Assembly (NCBI GenBank): GCA_028281285.1
Contig: JANQKF010000003.1
Location: 1-32,171, forward strand
Direction of reading: 5' to 3'
DNA length: 32,171 nucleotides
From: Cyclobacteriaceae bacterium
GTDB taxonomy: Bacteria; Bacteroidota; Bacteroidia; Cytophagales; Cyclobacteriaceae
Shown: in pieces, positions 24,483-32,171 of the stretch
How positions within the stretch are numbered: the stretch's first letter is position 1
Layout of the letters: every line of letters begins with the position of its first letter
Program-made: the position numbers and the translations under genes
The notes under the pieces: model-generated
Database searches by the model: none
Told to the model about the DNA's origin: nothing
What the model saw: the letters and a program-made list of their open reading frames with translations, nothing else

Positions 24483-26546
24483 ATGAAGTTTAAGCCTACA
24501 ACCAAGCTGATTTCCAGACTAAGTATCACCTTAGGAATACTTCTATGGGTGAGCATAGCTGCAATTCAGATTTTACAGGTTCTGGCTCAAAAAAGTGATG
24601 TTGATTTGGGTCTCTCACAGGAAGTACCTCGTCTACTTCTGGATCTTTTCTTCATATCATTCCTGGTTTATTATCACTTCAGAATTGGTAAGGCTGAAAC
24701 GAGCAACTTTATCGATCTCTTGTGGCGTGTCTTTGCAATAGGACTAGTCACTACCATCGTATCCTTAGCTGTAGAGCTTTTCTACACTACCATTGCGAAT
24801 ACCACACTAGCAGAAAATGAGATGTTGGCCACATTGACCTACAACATCAATTTCCTTGCCATAAGCGTGCTCCTGATATCGACCTTTACCGTATGGAAAA
24901 AGCTGGTTCTGTATCAAAAATCCAGAAGACTGGTTGTTTCCTGGAATATTTTCGAGGCGCTCTTAATGGCTTCGATATTCTTCAATTTCACAGGGCTTGT
25001 TCTTCAAAATAGTGTGGTATTCCAGTTGCTCTATGGTGTGCTAGCCCTAATGGCACTCGTGTTATCGGCTAATATGAAGTGGGTGGCTTACTTGAATTTT
25101 AAGCAGAAATGGAAAAGTATACTATTAATCTTATTAGTGACCATTTACCTGGTTTACTTCTTTAGACTTCTTTATGTCACCGATGACTCCAGTACAAACT
25201 TTTTCTATGAGATTAACAATCTGTTTGTCTTTTCCTTATTCACTTTCCTATTGGCCTACAGCGTATTCTCTTTATTGGTGATTTTGTTCAATTTACCAAC
25301 TTCTTCAGTATTTGAGAGAAAACTTGAAGAGGCCATCAACTTTCAGCGATTGAGCCAATCGATTCAAAAAGGTGAAAATGAGAATCAAATATTCGACATC
25401 CTGTTAAACAGTTCAATGAGTGCGGTCTATGCTGATTCCGGATGGATAGAAATAGACAAAAATGGCGATGAGCCCCTACTACGTACCAGACATATCAGTA
25501 GAGTCAATCTAAATGAAGTCAAGAAGCTAATTGCTAAAGGGAAGCGCAAAACCCTGCTAAGAAATCCTCTAGAGAAATCTTCCGAAGAAGATAGAACCCT
25601 GGTTAACATCAGAAAGTCGAATTTCCGGTCCGCCCTTATAGTACCTCTTAAGGTTCAAAACAAAATAGCTGGCCAAATGTATCTGCTAAAGGAAGTCTCT
25701 GATGGGTTCAATAAGGAAATGATCAACATCATTAACACCTTTGCTAATCAGGCTTCTATTTCTGTAGAAAACTTCAGATTACTTGGCGAGGCCCTGGAAA
25801 ACGAACGATACAAGGAAGAGTTAAACATTGCCAAAAGTGTTCAAAGAGCCTTAATTCCTAAAAAGCTAGATCATGATGAAAGCTTTGAAATTCATGCTTT
25901 CACCGAAGCGGCCGCGGAAGTCGGGGGTGATTATTATGATACGTTCAAACTTGCTGAAAGCAAATTTGCCCTGGTAATAGGAGATGTTTCTGGCAATGGC
26001 ACGTCAGCGGCCTTTCATATGTCCCAAATGAAGGGAATATTTCAAAGTCTCGTCCAACTTAATTTGTCTGCCAAGGATTTTCTGGTGAACGCCAACACGG
26101 CCTTGAGTCGATGCCTGGAAAGAACATCATTCATAACACTCTCTTACTTTATCATCGACACGAAGGAGAGGACTATTGAATTTTCGAGGGCAGGTCATTG
26201 TCCAACGCTGTATTATTCAAAGTCCAAAGGCAGTTCAGAGTATTTCCAAAATCAGGGGCTTGGTTTGGGTATTCTTAGGAATGAGCGATACGCGGACTTT
26301 GTTCATGTCAACAAAATGACCTTTGAGAAGGATGATATTGCTGTTTTATACACTGATGGAATATCCGAGGCAACGAATAGCGAAAAAGAGGAGTTTGGAT
26401 ACGATAGAATGCAAAAGCTGCTGGATCAGAATGCTCATTATGACCCCATTATGATCCAAAAAATATTCATTAGCAAGCTCTATGAGTTTTGTGGTAATAA
26501 AGACTTAAATGATGATTACACAATGGTAGTGATCAAGTTTAAATAA
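24483..26546 (+). CDS. Membrane-bound GAF-SpoIIE (PP2C) serine phosphatase, RsbU-like
   Basis: A 687-residue sensor phosphatase expected to dephosphorylate the STAS protein encoded next to it. The first 270 or so residues hold about eight hydrophobic helices (for example around 15-37 and 50-66). A GAF-like domain lies at about 285-430, followed by a short linker helix. The SpoIIE/PP2C domain has metal-site aspartates Asp483 (GGDYYDTF), Asp501 (GDVSGNG), Asp625 (YTDGISEA) and probably Asp678 (NDDYTMVV). This is the input arm of a partner-switching system; the signal sensed by the membrane part or the GAF domain is unknown. The STAS and kinase genes follow within about 26 nt and with overlap. 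Confidence 0.92.
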   Translation: MKFKPTTKLISRLSITLGILLWVSIAAIQILQVLAQKSDVDLGLSQEVPRLLLDLFFISFLVYYHFRIGKAETSNFIDLLWRVFAIGLVTTIVSLAVELFYTTIANTTLAENEMLATLTYNINFLAISVLLISTFTVWKKLVLYQKSRRLVVSWNIFEALLMASIFFNFTGLVLQNSVVFQLLYGVLALMALVLSANMKWVAYLNFKQKWKSILLILLVTIYLVYFFRLLYVTDDSSTNFFYEINNLFVFSLFTFLLAYSVFSLLVILFNLPTSSVFERKLEEAINFQRLSQSIQKGENENQIFDILLNSSMSAVYADSGWIEIDKNGDEPLLRTRHISRVNLNEVKKLIAKGKRKTLLRNPLEKSSEEDRTLVNIRKSNFRSALIVPLKVQNKIAGQMYLLKEVSDGFNKEMINIINTFANQASISVENFRLLGEALENERYKEELNIAKSVQRALIPKKLDHDESFEIHAFTEAAAEVGGDYYDTFKLAESKFALVIGDVSGNGTSAAFHMSQMKGIFQSLVQLNLSAKDFLVNANTALSRCLERTSFITLSYFIIDTKERTIEFSRAGHCPTLYYSKSKGSSEYFQNQGLGLGILRNERYADFVHVNKMTFEKDDIAVLYTDGISEATNSEKEEFGYDRMQKLLDQNAHYDPIMIQKIFISKLYEFCGNKDLNDDYTMVVIKFK

Positions 26547-26572
26547 ATGACGTAATATCTAATGACTGAGTG

Positions 26573-26911
26573 ATGATCGAGATTAATGTAAGCACAGAAA
26601 ACAATTACCTGCTAATCCACGTAGAAGGAGAGGCTGATGCGAGTTCGTCCATTCATCTGGACAACGTCATCAAAGAATCAGTTGAAGAAGGCCATAAGAA
26701 TATCCTGATCGACTGCACCAATCTTAACTACATCTCCTCAGCCGGACTTGGCGTGTTCATGTCACACCTTGGTGAGATTGAAGAGAAGGAGATTAACTTC
26801 ATCATATTCGGGCTATCTGAAAAAGTATTGAATGTTTTCAATATCCTCGGACTGGACCAATTATTGACAATAAAGAAAAGTAAGGAAGACGCCATAGTCG
26901 CGATCTCATGA
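26573..26911 (+). CDS. STAS-domain anti-sigma factor antagonist (RsbV/SpoIIAA-like)
   Basis: Single STAS domain of 112 residues, cytoplasmic. By family logic it is phosphorylated by the RsbW-like kinase and reactivated by the SpoIIE phosphatase, and then titrates the kinase away from its target. The acceptor site is in NYISSAGLGVF: aligned with the usual DS(S/T)G pattern, the second serine (Ser56 counted from the ATG at 26573) is the likely phosphoacceptor. A GTG directly before this ATG (26570) would add one residue. The last 4 nt overlap the kinase start. Confidence 0.92.
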   Translation: MIEINVSTENNYLLIHVEGEADASSSIHLDNVIKESVEEGHKNILIDCTNLNYISSAGLGVFMSHLGEIEEKEINFIIFGLSEKVLNVFNILGLDQLLTIKKSKEDAIVAIS

Positions 26912-27327
26912 CCTATAGTTTCAACATACCGCCCAGTAAGGACAAACTCCGGCAAATGCGGAAATTTGTGACCGAAGTGTTACAAAAACACCGAGTGTCT
27001 GAATTGGAGATCAATATGATGGTATTGGCTGTAGATGAGGTGTGTGCCAACATTATTATTCATGGGCACCCAGGAGATGACTCAGAGTATGTAAAAATCA
27101 ATATCGATATTAAAAAGAATGGAGTCTCCTTCGAAATCATCGACAAGGGAGATGCTTTTGATATCCTGAAATACAACGAGCCGGTTCTTGCCGACCTTGT
27201 TAAGAATAAACAAAAAGGGGGAATGGGCATCATGCTCGTCAAGAAAATTATGGACCAAATAGACTTTAAAAGTACCAGGAATCAAAACACCCTGAAACTA
27301 TTCAAGCAAGTTGATGTTCAATCCTGA
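26908..27327 (+). CDS. RsbW-like serine kinase/anti-sigma regulatory ATPase
   Basis: A 139-residue GHKL ATPase of the HATPase_c_2 type. N box LAVDEVCANIIIHG has Glu44 and Asn48, the G1 box is IIDKGDAFD (Asp79, Gly81) and the G2 box is GGMGIMLVKKIMD (104-116). The length fits stand-alone anti-sigma kinases. The start overlaps the STAS gene by 4 nt, which suggests coupled translation of kinase and antagonist. No sigma factor gene is beside it, so the target could be a distant sigma factor or a non-sigma partner. The next gene begins 5 nt after its stop. Confidence 0.93.
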   Translation: MTYSFNIPPSKDKLRQMRKFVTEVLQKHRVSELEINMMVLAVDEVCANIIIHGHPGDDSEYVKINIDIKKNGVSFEIIDKGDAFDILKYNEPVLADLVKNKQKGGMGIMLVKKIMDQIDFKSTRNQNTLKLFKQVDVQS

Positions 27328-27332
27328 ATCCA

Positions 27333-29252
27333 ATGATTCGAGTCCTAATATTGTCATTCATTTTTTCTGTTTTTCCTCTAACCCTACACGGTTTTCAGGA
27401 AAATCAGGTAGTCGCTACCATAGACGGGAATCCGCTGTATTCGGGCGAATTCTTATATGCGTATAACAAAAACAGGGACCTGAGTCAACCGATCAGGTCT
27501 GACTCTCTTTTCTCATATCTTGATCAGTACCTGACGTTTAAACTAAAAGTGTTAGCGGCCAAACAGGCCGGAATAGATACTACCGCTAAATTTCAGCAAG
27601 AATACCTGGCGTATACCAGGGGGATTCGGAAACCATACATTCAAAGTGAAAACCTCATTAAAGATCTTTCAATAGAAGCATATGATCGATTGCAATATGA
27701 GGTAAGAGCGTCACATATACTGGTAAGAATTCCTGATAATGCTTCTCCCCGAGATACATTAATAGCCTACGAGAAAATCTCGTTTCTAAAAGAACAAGCA
27801 GAAGCCGGAGTAGATTTTGCAGAATTGGCCAGAAAGAATTCTGAAGACGGATCTGCTCGTAATGGGGGTGACCTGGGGTTTTTCACCGGATTCTCAATGG
27901 TTTATCCATTTGAATCGGCAGCCTATGAAACCGCTATTGGAAAAATTTCGGGGATAACTCGAACCCAGTTTGGTTATCATCTGCTTAAAGTCACCGATAA
28001 ACGTGCAGCAAGAGGCCGAGTCAAGACATCGCACATATTTATTAACACTTCCAACCGCAATACTGCCCAGGCCACATCTCTTATAAACATGGTCTACGAC
28101 TCTCTGAAAAATGGAGCAGACTGGAGAGCTCTTTGTGCCTCCTATTCAGATGATTCCAGAACCAAGCTTAGTGGGGGATCTTTGCCTTTTTATGGTGTGA
28201 CTCAATTCCCCGAACCGCTGTTAAATGCCGCATTTGAACTTAAGGAGCCAGGTGATTACTCTAAGCCCGTAAAGAGCCGGTTCGGTTGGCATATTCTTAA
28301 ACTGGAAGCCAAAGAGCCCATCAAGTCATTTGAGGAATTACAACCAACTCTTTATGCAAGGATTCAGAGATCAGGGAGAAATCAACTTGATAAAAAGGGC
28401 ATTATAAAAAAACTTAAAGCGGAAAACGGATTCAGACAAGATACATCACAGATAAATAGAATAACCAACTCTATCGTTGCGTCTGATTCAATTTTTCCGG
28501 AGCCCGAACTGGCAATACTCTTTGAAATTGGCACCAAGAAAATTACAAATCAAGACTTCATTGGGTACATAAAAACTCGCTACACACAGTTATCAAATTA
28601 TCCTAAAGACCAAGTATGGAAGGATTACGAAAACTTCGAATACGAGGGCATAATTGCATTTGAAGAAGGACTTATTCCTCAAAAGTATCCTGAACATCAA
28701 TATTTAGTGGATGAGTATCGGGACGGCCTCATGTTATTCGAAATTATGGAAACCAAAATTTGGAATGCGGCAATTGAGGACTCGATTGGCCTGGCCAATT
28801 TTTATGAACAGAACAAGAAAATGTATTCCGCTCCGGAGAGAGCAATAGTACACACTGTAGAGTCTGACTCTAGCCTTTTGCTTCAAAAAGCAGACTCGCT
28901 TTTAAGAAGGGTTTCCAATATATCTGAACCTAGAACCTTTCTTCGCGATACTATGTCTAAAGAGGACTTTTCGCTGTTAAAAATTGTAAAAAGGAGCGTT
29001 GAAGGGGAGGATTTATCTATTTTCGCAGGAATTAACTGGGAATCAGGCACAACTGTCCTGAATACTGAGGCCGGCAAATTGTATTGGGTAGAGAGGAAGC
29101 TTTCACAGGGATACTATGAGCTGGATGAAATCATGGGATTGGTGATTTCAGACTATCAAGACGACCTGGAAAAGAAATGGGTAGAAAAGCTCAAATCCCA
29201 GCATAAGATTAAAATCAACAAGAAAGTAATTAGATCCTTATCTGAGAATTGA
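27333..29252 (+). CDS. Periplasmic peptidyl-prolyl isomerase with two parvulin domains
   Basis: A 639-residue exported folding factor of the PpiC/SurA class. Residues 1-20 are a signal peptide (MIRVLILSFIFSVFPLTLHG). An N-terminal chaperone-like helical segment is followed by two rotamase domains, one at about 122-222 (VRASHILVRI, then NGGDLGFFTGFSMVYPFE and GYHLLKV) and a second at about 230-330 (VKTSHIFINT, SGGSLPFYGVTQFPEP and GWHILKL). The C-terminal third is helical and unassigned. It probably assists outer-membrane protein folding. The gene starts 5 nt after the RsbW-like gene and overlaps the next gene by 4 nt. Confidence 0.92.
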   Translation: MIRVLILSFIFSVFPLTLHGFQENQVVATIDGNPLYSGEFLYAYNKNRDLSQPIRSDSLFSYLDQYLTFKLKVLAAKQAGIDTTAKFQQEYLAYTRGIRKPYIQSENLIKDLSIEAYDRLQYEVRASHILVRIPDNASPRDTLIAYEKISFLKEQAEAGVDFAELARKNSEDGSARNGGDLGFFTGFSMVYPFESAAYETAIGKISGITRTQFGYHLLKVTDKRAARGRVKTSHIFINTSNRNTAQATSLINMVYDSLKNGADWRALCASYSDDSRTKLSGGSLPFYGVTQFPEPLLNAAFELKEPGDYSKPVKSRFGWHILKLEAKEPIKSFEELQPTLYARIQRSGRNQLDKKGIIKKLKAENGFRQDTSQINRITNSIVASDSIFPEPELAILFEIGTKKITNQDFIGYIKTRYTQLSNYPKDQVWKDYENFEYEGIIAFEEGLIPQKYPEHQYLVDEYRDGLMLFEIMETKIWNAAIEDSIGLANFYEQNKKMYSAPERAIVHTVESDSSLLLQKADSLLRRVSNISEPRTFLRDTMSKEDFSLLKIVKRSVEGEDLSIFAGINWESGTTVLNTEAGKLYWVERKLSQGYYELDEIMGLVISDYQDDLEKKWVEKLKSQHKIKINKKVIRSLSEN

Positions 29253-30124
29253 AGAATCGAATTCAACATATTGCTGTAGCTCTGCTTGGAACTTTCATAA
29301 TTGGGTGTGAATATCTAACCGATACTGGCTCCAACGGGTCTGAACAGGCGAGTGCGGTAGCCCGAGTTGGAAACTCGTTTCTTTATGAAGCAGAATTAGA
29401 AGGGTTAGTTCCCAATGGGTCATCTTCACAAGACAGTGCTTTCATTATTGATAGATTCATTGACAATTGGATTAAAAAGGAACTAGTGGTTCAAGAGGCC
29501 TCCAAAAATGTTCAATTTGATGCTTCTAAAATAGAAAGACGGGTCGAGGAATATCGTTATGCATTGATTTCCTATGAATACCAACGACTAAGGGTCGAGC
29601 AGGCGTTAAACAGTGATATAACTGAAGATGAAATTCAAAATTATTACGAACAGAATCTGGAGAATTTCATATTGAAACAGAATATTATACGTGGAAGATT
29701 TATGAAGCTTGCTAAGGAAGCACAAAAGAAGTCTGATGTCAGAAGGTGGATAAAATCAAGCAGGCCTCAAGATTTGGAACAGTTGAAGTCCTATGCATTT
29801 CAGTTTGCCCTCAATTATTCACTTGAGGATTCTACCTGGTTGAACTTTGATGAAGTGATCAAAAATTCACCCTTTTCCACCATTTCAAACAAAATTCAGT
29901 TTCTACGGAGGAATAGATACATCGAAGAAACCGATTCTAGCTATCTTTACCTCTTCAAAATTGACGAGTATAAGATATCGGATGAAATATCTCCGTTGGA
30001 GTTCGTTAAAGAAGATATTCGGAGCATAATACTAAATAAACGTAGGGTTGAGCTGGCCAAGAATTTGGAGAATGATATTTATGAAAGAGCAAAGGAAAAT
30101 GAGGATTTCGAGATTTATAAATAA
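29249..30124 (+). CDS. SurA-N-like lipoprotein without a visible isomerase domain
   Basis: A 291-residue lipoprotein: the signal MKNRIQHIAVALLGTFIIGC places the acylated cysteine at residue 20. The start is a TTG at 29249 that overlaps the previous stop (TTGA); the strong lipoprotein signal supports this reading. Residues about 38-130 resemble the N-terminal chaperone domain of SurA-type proteins (VARVGNSFLYEAELEGL, then FIDNWIKKELVVQEA). No HIL or GGDLGF parvulin motif follows, so it is probably a chaperone-only relative of its two neighbours. The end overlaps the start of the next gene. Confidence 0.85.
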   Translation: MKNRIQHIAVALLGTFIIGCEYLTDTGSNGSEQASAVARVGNSFLYEAELEGLVPNGSSSQDSAFIIDRFIDNWIKKELVVQEASKNVQFDASKIERRVEEYRYALISYEYQRLRVEQALNSDITEDEIQNYYEQNLENFILKQNIIRGRFMKLAKEAQKKSDVRRWIKSSRPQDLEQLKSYAFQFALNYSLEDSTWLNFDEVIKNSPFSTISNKIQFLRRNRYIEETDSSYLYLFKIDEYKISDEISPLEFVKEDIRSIILNKRRVELAKNLENDIYERAKENEDFEIYK

Positions 30125-31448
30125 GTGGGTTGCCTCTGTGATGCTGACAGTAGGATTGAGTTTTACGATCTGTGCTCAAGAGGGTCAGGTAGTGGATGGG
30201 ATCATTGCAAAGGTGGATGATTACATTATCCTTAAAAGCGAGTTAGAAGCTTCTTACATCAATTTCTTATCGAGTGAACAGGCAAGGACATTCGATGGTG
30301 ATGCCAGATGTCTCATACTTAGAAGCTTTATTGAGAATAAGATATTACTGGCAATGTCTGAGATAGATTCGGTTGAAATTTCGGAAAGCCGTATTGATTA
30401 TGAACTTCAGGGAAGGATGCAACGTATCATTCAGCAATTCGGCTCAGAACAAGCCATTCAGCAGGCGTATGGCAAGAGTATAGATCAATTTATGGACGAA
30501 TTAAGACCCGGAGTGGAAGATCAGCTAAGAATCAAGACTCAGGAAAGCAATATTCTATCTGACATTGAAGTTACTCCTGCAGAAATCAGAAAATTTTATA
30601 GTAGAATTCCTAAGGACAGTCTTCCATTGTATAACCGCGAATATGAAGCAGGGCTGATTGCCATAATTCCTAAGCCCAGCCAAAGTGAAAAACAAAAGGT
30701 TATTGACAAACTTATCGAGGTAAGAAATAAAATATTGAATGGCGCTGATTTTGGAATTGCCGCAATTGACTATTCTGAAGGACCAACCGGACCAAATGGA
30801 GGAGATCTGGGGTTTACTAGTAGAGGAATGATGGATCCAGCTTTTGAAGCGGCCGCTTTAGCTCTCGATAAAGGAGAAATTTCAATGCCCATTGAAAGTT
30901 CGTTCGGAATCCACTTGATTCAATTACTTGAAAGAAGAGGTAACGAATATCATTCACGACACATCATCATAGTTCCAAAGCCTTCTCAGGACGACATGGA
31001 CAAGGCACAGAGCTTTCTGGATAGCCTCCGAAATGAAATAATAGCCGACAATATAAGTTTTGAGGAAGCTGCGAAACAATATTCTGATGATCAGGGTACA
31101 AAGTACAATGGCGGCTTCATTTCAGGACCTTATGGTTCTAACCGTGTTCCTGTAGAAGCATTAGATCCATCGCTTTTCTTCGCTATTGACTCCTTAGATC
31201 AAGGACAGATTTCGAAACCGGCAATGGTTCAAATCAGTCCGGATACAAAAGCCGCCAGAATAATTTATTTTAAAAAAGAAGTACCGCCTCACCGAGCGAA
31301 TATTCGTGATGACTATGAAAAGCTAAAGCTAGCTGCCACTGAAATGAAAAAAGCGCAAAAGAGAGACGAATACCTAAAAAAGAAGATTCAGGAAGTCTAT
31401 ATTGAAATTGATCCTGAATACAACAGGTGCGGTATTATCAAAAATTAA
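30081..31448 (+). CDS. surA: SurA-type periplasmic chaperone/peptidyl-prolyl isomerase
   Basis: Exported chaperone for outer-membrane proteins, 455 residues from the ATG at 30081. The signal peptide is in RFINKWVASVMLTVGLSF, cleaved near CAQ. The SurA N domain is recognisable in VVDGIIAKVDDYIILKSELE and in the helices around 60-170. Two parvulin-like units follow: one with NGGDLGFTSRGMMDPAFE and FGIHLIQL, and a second with YHSRHIIIVPKPSQ and NGGFISGPYG. Start choice: ATG 30081 or ATG 30099 (MRISRF) both keep the signal intact. A TTG at 30048 would put an unlikely extension ahead of it. The start overlaps the preceding gene by 44 nt. Confidence 0.9.
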   Translation: MKEQRKMRISRFINKWVASVMLTVGLSFTICAQEGQVVDGIIAKVDDYIILKSELEASYINFLSSEQARTFDGDARCLILRSFIENKILLAMSEIDSVEISESRIDYELQGRMQRIIQQFGSEQAIQQAYGKSIDQFMDELRPGVEDQLRIKTQESNILSDIEVTPAEIRKFYSRIPKDSLPLYNREYEAGLIAIIPKPSQSEKQKVIDKLIEVRNKILNGADFGIAAIDYSEGPTGPNGGDLGFTSRGMMDPAFEAAALALDKGEISMPIESSFGIHLIQLLERRGNEYHSRHIIIVPKPSQDDMDKAQSFLDSLRNEIIADNISFEEAAKQYSDDQGTKYNGGFISGPYGSNRVPVEALDPSLFFAIDSLDQGQISKPAMVQISPDTKAARIIYFKKEVPPHRANIRDDYEKLKLAATEMKKAQKRDEYLKKKIQEVYIEIDPEYNRCGIIKN

Positions 31449-31457
31449 AACTACCGA

Positions 31458-32171
31458 ATGAGCGAATCACAATCCGAGGTCGCACTGGCTGACCAGTTTT
31501 TCCAGGATTTCCAAAATCTGAAGAAAGAAGTTTCCAAAGTAATCATTGGCCAAAATGAAGTCGTTGAGCTTTTATTGTCCTCAATATTTTGCCAAGGACA
31601 CAGCCTGCTGGTTGGTGTTCCAGGGCTCGCTAAAACGCTCTTGATTCAAACCATATCTCAAGCCCTCGACCTAAGTTTCAACAGGATTCAATTCACTCCG
31701 GATCTTATGCCTTCAGACATTCTGGGAGCAGAAACTCTTGACAAAGACAGGAATTTCAAATTCATTAAGGGTCCTATTTTTGCTAATATCATTTTAGCAG
31801 ATGAGATCAACAGGACACCTCCAAAAACTCAGGCTGCTTTACTGGAATCAATGCAAGAATATTCCGTTACCATTGCTGGCCAGCACTTCCCGTTAGATAG
31901 ACCTTTCTTTGTGTTAGCAACTCAGAACCCAATAGAACAAGAGGGTACCTACCCCCTTCCTGAGGCACAACTTGACCGTTTTCTATTCAATATTCAGCTT
32001 ACCTATCCTGAATTCGCCTCAGAGGTCGAAATCGTGAAAAGCACGACAACAGATGAGGAGAAGGTAGTTAACAAAATTTTGAGTGGTGAAGAAGTAATGG
32101 CCTATCAACACTTGGTAAGGAGAGTTCCTGTTGCCGACAATGTTGTAGAATATGCAGTTGATCTGGTACAT
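31458..32171 (+). CDS. MoxR-family AAA+ ATPase (partial)
   Basis: The first 238 residues of a MoxR-type AAA_3 ATPase, open at the right edge. Visible motifs are Walker A GVPGLAKT (53-60), Walker B ILADEINR (112-119), sensor 1 ATQNP (154-158) and the PEAQLDRF element (168-175). Such ATPases act as chaperones for assembly or activation of protein complexes and often stand beside VWA-domain (BatA/B-like) or DUF58 genes, which may lie beyond the window. The ATG at 31458 is 9 nt after the surA stop, so it probably continues the same operon. Confidence 0.95.
   Translation, partial: MSESQSEVALADQFFQDFQNLKKEVSKVIIGQNEVVELLLSSIFCQGHSLLVGVPGLAKTLLIQTISQALDLSFNRIQFTPDLMPSDILGAETLDKDRNFKFIKGPIFANIILADEINRTPPKTQAALLESMQEYSVTIAGQHFPLDRPFFVLATQNPIEQEGTYPLPEAQLDRFLFNIQLTYPEFASEVEIVKSTTTDEEKVVNKILSGEEVMAYQHLVRRVPVADNVVEYAVDLVH

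Noticed and set aside
30048-30080. TTG at 30048 as the start of surA
   Set aside because: It would add 11 residues ahead of the signal peptide; the ATGs at 30081 and 30099 give normal exported N-termini.
1-32171. Search for mobile elements, CRISPR repeats, toxin-antitoxin or defence cassettes
   Set aside because: No regularly spaced repeats, transposase or integrase motifs, or recognised defence domains were seen; the gene content is housekeeping and envelope-related throughout.

Overview
The window looks like an ordinary chromosomal stretch of a Bacteroidota bacterium, most likely of the order Cytophagales. The pointers are moderately AT-rich DNA, the TAnnTTTG type of -7 promoter box, few recognisable Shine-Dalgarno sites, and families typical of that phylum: DUF3857 transglutaminase-like proteins, carboxypeptidase-regulatory-like and macroglobulin/plug-like secreted proteins, a CpsB-type PHP phosphatase, and serial parvulin chaperones. 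No transposase, integrase, phage gene, CRISPR array or rRNA was seen. One tRNA gene is present. No gene-free stretch exceeds 300 bases; the longest gaps are about 230 and 205 bases, and the second is filled by a riboswitch.

Layout. Positions 1-2243 (minus): a cobalamin riboswitch with its promoter, then btuF and a partial btuC, forming a vitamin B12 importer that continues past the left edge. 2274-5840 (minus): a tight pair of secreted proteins, one with a macroglobulin-like plus TonB-plug-like architecture and one with a carboxypeptidase-regulatory-like domain. 6067-7625 (minus): hflX, tRNA-Arg(CCU) and a small acidic protein, closely packed. 7750-10016 (plus): rfbC, a CpsB-like phosphatase and an NAD-dependent epimerase, a surface-polysaccharide group. 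10099-16005 (plus): a TPR protein, phosphosulfolactate synthase (comA-like), a DUF368 undecaprenyl-phosphate translocase, aroE and uvrB, nearly without gaps. 16112-17470 (plus): the ammonium transporter amt behind a perfect 11-bp inverted repeat. 17478-21349 (minus): two overlapping DUF3857 transglutaminase-fold proteins, one with the catalytic cysteine and one without. 21462-22609 (minus): tadA and sodA, ending in a clear intrinsic terminator. 22640-24397 (plus): aspS, divergent from tadA by only 30 bases. 24483-32171 (plus): a membrane-bound SpoIIE-type phosphatase, a STAS antagonist and an RsbW-like kinase (a partner-switching module), followed with almost no gaps by three SurA/parvulin-like secreted proteins and a MoxR ATPase cut by the right edge.

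Most genes are housekeeping or envelope functions. I did not find a clearly undescribed system. The best leads are the partner-switching module fused by operon structure to envelope-folding factors, the inverted repeat in front of amt, the paired active/inactive transglutaminase-like proteins, the comA-like gene outside any coenzyme M context, and the small protein start just behind a tRNA.
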